Origin: Chloroflexota bacterium
GTDB lineage: Bacteria; Chloroflexota; Limnocylindria; Limnocylindrales; CSP1-4
Direction of reading: 5' to 3'
DNA: 8,486 nt
NCBI GenBank assembly: GCA_021801545.1
Contig: JAJYXX010000341.1
Span: 1 to 8,486, forward strand
Shown: in pieces, positions 5,838 through 8,486 of the stretch
How the letters are laid out: each line of letters begins with the position of its first letter
Numbering within the stretch: position 1 is the first letter of the stretch
Notes under the pieces: generated by a model
Told to the model about the DNA's origin: nothing
The model's database searches: none
The model's input: only the letters and a program-made list of their open reading frames with translations
Program-made: the position numbers and the translations under genes

Positions 5838-6886
5838 GCGGACGTGCCCTCCAGGGCGGCCCGACGGCGGTCCGCCTCGTGCTTTTCGGCGCGAAGCCGC
5901 TCGAGGAGCGAGCGGGCGGCGCCCGCGTCGATCGTCGCGGCGGCGAGCTCGATCCCCTGCTCGATCGTGGTCGTTCGGTCCGCCACGGCGAACGCCGCCC
6001 CGGCGTTGAGCAGGACGACGTCACGTCGCGGTCCGGCCTCGCCGTCGAGGACGCCCTCGACGAGCCGGGCGTTGACGTTGGGCGTGCCGCCAGCGAGGGC
6101 GGCCGTCTCCGCGGCCCGCAGGCCGAACGCGGTCGCGACGATCTCGCGTCGCTCGATGCCGTCGGGACCGACGTCGTAGAGGACGCCGGTCCCGTCGAGC
6201 GGGAGCTCGTCGACCCCTGCGCCGTGGACGACGAAGGCGCGGTCGTCGCCGAGGAGGCGCAGCACCTCCGCGAGCTTCGGCGCGGCGCTCGCGTCGCCCG
6301 AACCGACGAGGAGCCGGCGGACGCCGGCCGGGTTCGTCAGGGGGCCGAGGAGGTTGAACGCCGTCCGGACGCCGATCTCGCGACGCGTGGGCCCGGCATG
6401 CCTCATCGCGGGATGGAACGCGGGCGCAAAGAGAAAGGCGAAGCCGATCGTCCGCAGCGCTTCGGCTGCGGAGCCCGCATCGTGATCGGTTCGCACGCCG
6501 AGGATCTCGAGGACGTCGGCCGAGCCGGACGCCGAGGTGATCGCACGGTTGCCGTGCTTCGCGACCGGCACGCCGGCGGCCGCGATGACGAGCGCCGAGG
6601 CGGTCGAGATGTTGAACGTCCCGCTCCGGTCGCCGCCGGTCCCGACGGTGTCGATCGCGCCGGCCGGCGCCTCGACCCGCAGGACCCGCTCGCGCATCGC
6701 GGCGGCGAACCCGGCGAGCTCCTCGGTCGTCTCGCCGCGCATCCGAAGGGCGACGAGGAGCGCCGCGAGCTGCGACGGTGTCGCTTCGCCGTCCATGACG
6801 GCACCCATCGCCCCGCGGGCTTCGTCCATCGCGAGCGTCCGACCCTCGACGACCGCGGCGAGGGCGTGGCGGACGACCTCGCTCAT
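5834..6886 (-). CDS. trpD: anthranilate phosphoribosyltransferase
   Basis: Transfers the phosphoribosyl group of PRPP to anthranilate, the second step of the tryptophan branch; normally a cytosolic homodimer. Its 350 residues are the family length. An N-terminal helical segment (about 1-70) is followed by the PRPP pyrophosphate loop GTGGDRSGTFNIST (82-95), KHGNRAITSASGSADVLE (110-127), RTAFNLLGPLTNPAG (174-188) and HGAGVDE (221-227). All are hallmark glycosyltransferase family 3 motifs and look intact. It is a separate protein, not fused to TrpG as in enterobacteria. The ATG at 6886 overlaps the trpG stop (ATGA), with AGGGA about 7 bases upstream. The stop overlaps the fused trpCFB start, so it supplies phosphoribosylanthranilate directly to the next gene's TrpF part. 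Confidence 0.97.
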   Translation of the reverse strand: MSEVVRHALAAVVEGRTLAMDEARGAMGAVMDGEATPSQLAALLVALRMRGETTEELAGFAAAMRERVLRVEAPAGAIDTVGTGGDRSGTFNISTASALVIAAAGVPVAKHGNRAITSASGSADVLEILGVRTDHDAGSAAEALRTIGFAFLFAPAFHPAMRHAGPTRREIGVRTAFNLLGPLTNPAGVRRLLVGSGDASAAPKLAEVLRLLGDDRAFVVHGAGVDELPLDGTGVLYDVGPDGIERREIVATAFGLRAAETAALAGGTPNVNARLVEGVLDGEAGPRRDVVLLNAGAAFAVADRTTTIEQGIELAAATIDAGAARSLLERLRAEKHEADRRRAALEGTSA

Positions 6887-7584
6887 CGGACGGTCCCTGC
6901 CGTCGCCGGCTCGCCGCCCGCCAGCTCGGACTCGGCCATCCCTTGCGTCGCGAACGAGCCCGTCGCGGCGTCGAGGCGCGATGCCTCGCCCTCGCCGGCA
7001 AGCCGCAGGAAGTTGGCCAGCAGGTGCGGCCCCTCGGGCGTGAGGACCGACTCGGGGTGGAACTGGACACCCTCGAGCGGCAGCGACTCGTGGCGGATCC
7101 CCATGACGACCCCGTCGACCTCGCTCGTGGCCGTCACGTACAGCTCCGACGGGAGGGTCGCGGGGTTGACGCAGAGCGAGTGGTAGCGCGCGGCCTGGAA
7201 CGGCCGGGACATCCCGGCCAGCAGCCCCTCCCCGTCGTGCGAGACGGCCGACGCCTCGCCGTGGACGAGGGTCGGGGCACGGACGATCGCGGCCCCGAAC
7301 GCCGCCGCCATCGACTGCATCCCGAGGCAGACGCCGAGCAGCGGCACGGAGCGCCGGGCGGCGATCCGGATCGCCGCCACCGAGACGCCGGCCGACGAGG
7401 GGTCCCCGGGGCCGGGCGAGACGACGATCCCGCGCAGGTCACTCGCCGGGTCGCCGGCGAGGTCGTCGATCGCAGCCGCCTCGATCGCATCGTTGCGGAC
7501 GACGCGGACGTCGGCCCCGGCCGCCTGGAGCGCCTGGACGAGGTTGAACGTGAACGAGTCGTAGTTGTCGATGACGAGGATCAT
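6883..7584 (-). CDS. trpG: anthranilate synthase glutamine amidotransferase subunit
   Basis: Class I glutamine amidotransferase that releases ammonia from glutamine for TrpE. The catalytic triad is visible: C86 in LLGVCLGMQ, H176 and E178 in GVQFHPES. The oxyanion-loop motif SPGPGDP is at 56-62, and the N-terminus MILVIDNYDSFTFN is typical. The protein has 233 residues against about 190-200 usual. The extra 35 or so, after NFLRLAG (191-197), form an Ala/Gly/Glu/Ser-rich tail without a recognisable fold. It could also serve 4-amino-4-deoxychorismate synthase (PabA role), as TrpG does in some bacteria; this cannot be judged here. The ATG overlaps the trpE stop (ATGA), with GGAGAG six bases upstream. 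The partnership with TrpE follows from adjacency and coupling. Confidence 0.96.
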   Translation of the reverse strand: MILVIDNYDSFTFNLVQALQAAGADVRVVRNDAIEAAAIDDLAGDPASDLRGIVVSPGPGDPSSAGVSVAAIRIAARRSVPLLGVCLGMQSMAAAFGAAIVRAPTLVHGEASAVSHDGEGLLAGMSRPFQAARYHSLCVNPATLPSELYVTATSEVDGVVMGIRHESLPLEGVQFHPESVLTPEGPHLLANFLRLAGEGEASRLDAATGSFATQGMAESELAGGEPATAGTVR

Positions 7585-8486
7585 GTGCGGCTCTCCGCCG
7601 GCGGGATCGCCGCCGCCGATGTCGGCTCGGGTGCCTCGGAGGCCCTAGGCGCCTGGCCCCCGGCGCGTGCCTGGCCCCCGGCGCTACCGGCGTCGCCGGC
7701 CACGGCCCCGCTGCCGGCCGCGAGCTCGATCGCCCGCCGGAGCGCAGCGGCCTTGTGCTCGGTCTCCTCGAACTCGCGCTCTGGGACGCTCCCGGCGACG
7801 ATCCCCGCGCCCGTGTGGACGTGGGCAAGGCCGCCCTTGAGGACCGCGCTCCGGATCGTGATCGCCGTGTCGAGGTTCCCGTCGTAGCCGAGGTACCCGA
7901 CGGCGCCGCCGTAGAGGCCGCGCCGTTCCCCCTCCGCGGCGGCGATCAGCTGCATGGCGCGGACCTTCGGGGCCCCGCTGAGCGTCCCCGCCGGGAAGAC
8001 GCTGCGCAGCGCGTCAAGCGCGTCGTTGCCGGGGGCGAGCCGCGCCTCGACGTGGCTGACGAGGTGGAGGACGTGGCTGTAGCGCTCGACCTCCATGTAC
8101 TTCGTGACCGCGACCGTGCCCGGCCGGGCGACCCGACCGAGGTCGTTGCGACCGAGGTCCACGAGCATGACGTGCTCGGCGCGCTCCTTCGGATCCCGCT
8201 GGAGCTGCTCGGCGAGGAGCGTGTCCTCCTGGGGCGTCGCCCCGCGGGGACGGGTGCCGGCGATCGGATGGGTCGTCAGCCTGTCGCCTTCGACCCGGAG
8301 GAGGAGCTCCGGGCTCGCCCCGACGACCTCGTACCCGGGCGCCCGGACGAAGAAGAGGTACGGGCTCGGGTTCACCCGACGGAGGGCGCGATAGAGGGCG
8401 ATCCCGTCGAGCGGCCGGCCGGTCCCGTCGCGCGGCAGCTCGATCGACTGGCGGCGGGCGAGCACGACCTGGATCGCCTCGCCGGC
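7581..8486 (-). CDS. trpE: anthranilate synthase aminase component, C-terminal part (5' end outside window)
   Basis: Converts chorismate plus ammonia to anthranilate, the first committed step of tryptophan synthesis. The frame is open through the window edge at 8486 (first visible residues AGEAIQV then VLARR, the family's AGD.FQVVLS region), so the GTG at 8465 is not the start. The catalytic chorismate-binding half is complete. Motifs, numbered from 8465: PIAGTRPRG (67-75), MLVDLGRNDLGRV (100-112), FPAGTLSGAPKVRAM (157-171), GGAVGYLGYDGNLDTAI (186-202) and TGAGIVAGSVPEREFEETEHKA (218-239). The usual GIVADS is GIVAGS. The N-terminal part that would carry the tryptophan feedback site is not visible. 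After the domain (about 250) comes a 44-residue Ala/Gly/Pro tail that includes a small tandem repeat. PabB is the main alternative; the trp operon context argues for TrpE. The operon promoter and any leader lie outside. Confidence 0.95.
   Translation of the reverse strand, partial: AGEAIQVVLARRQSIELPRDGTGRPLDGIALYRALRRVNPSPYLFFVRAPGYEVVGASPELLLRVEGDRLTTHPIAGTRPRGATPQEDTLLAEQLQRDPKERAEHVMLVDLGRNDLGRVARPGTVAVTKYMEVERYSHVLHLVSHVEARLAPGNDALDALRSVFPAGTLSGAPKVRAMQLIAAAEGERRGLYGGAVGYLGYDGNLDTAITIRSAVLKGGLAHVHTGAGIVAGSVPEREFEETEHKAAALRRAIELAAGSGAVAGDAGSAGGQARAGGQAPRASEAPEPTSAAAIPPAESRT
7651..7684. repeat. short tandem duplication in the trpE tail
   Basis: The 16-base unit GCCTGGCCCCCGGCGC occurs at 7651-7666 and again at 7669-7684, an 18-base period that keeps the reading frame. 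It encodes AGGQAR-AGGQAP in the C-terminal tail of TrpE, outside the catalytic domain. It is probably a replication-slippage duplication in a tolerant tail. Confidence 0.7.

Noticed and set aside
4003..6024. A 673-codon - strand frame overlapping trpCFB and trpD
   Set aside because: Translation is almost only Arg, Pro, Ala and Gly; a shifted-frame shadow of the Trp enzymes.
5879..7186. A 435-codon + strand frame opposite trpD and trpG
   Set aside because: No motif and shadow-like composition; the opposite strand encodes clear TrpD and TrpG.
7581..8486. Trp leader peptide or attenuator
   Set aside because: The start of trpE is outside the window, so any leader cannot be seen.

Overview
The window is a gene-dense, very GC-rich bacterial chromosome segment. 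Sampled lines of the trp genes are about 72% G+C. It carries aromatic amino acid biosynthesis genes, and no span longer than 60 bases lacks a feature. The base composition, GTG starts, overlapping genes and Arg/Ala/Pro-rich tails suggest a high-GC Chloroflexota or actinobacterial lineage. This is inference, because no taxonomic marker gene is present.

Layout. On the + strand (1-1329) lies the end of a shikimate/chorismate operon: the 3' part of aroB (3-dehydroquinate synthase, cut by the window edge), aroQ (type II 3-dehydroquinate dehydratase), and a small stand-alone AroQ-class chorismate mutase. On the - strand (2083-8486) lies a compact tryptophan operon, read right to left: trpE (N-terminus outside the window), trpG, trpD, one 962-codon gene encoding a TrpC-TrpF-TrpB fusion, then trpA. 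Both biosynthetic blocks point toward each other. In the convergent gap (1387-2031, - strand) sits a lower-GC VapB/VapC-type toxin-antitoxin pair.

How it works together. aroB and aroQ contribute to chorismate synthesis. The chorismate mutase sends chorismate toward prephenate (Phe/Tyr), while TrpE/TrpG send it toward anthranilate and tryptophan. Every trp junction and the aroB/aroQ junction is a 4-base ATGA stop/start overlap. aroQ/chorismate mutase overlap by 8 bases and vapB/vapC by a GTGA, so translational coupling is the rule here.

Main points of interest: (1) the three-enzyme TrpC-TrpF-TrpB polypeptide, which joins pathway steps that are not consecutive, because TrpA stays separate; (2) a vapC whose PIN catalytic residues all survive but are split by a one-base frameshift at a short G/C homopolymer; (3) a vapB promoter placed so that the predicted transcript starts on the ATG (leaderless), with a palindromic operator candidate between the -35 and -10 elements.
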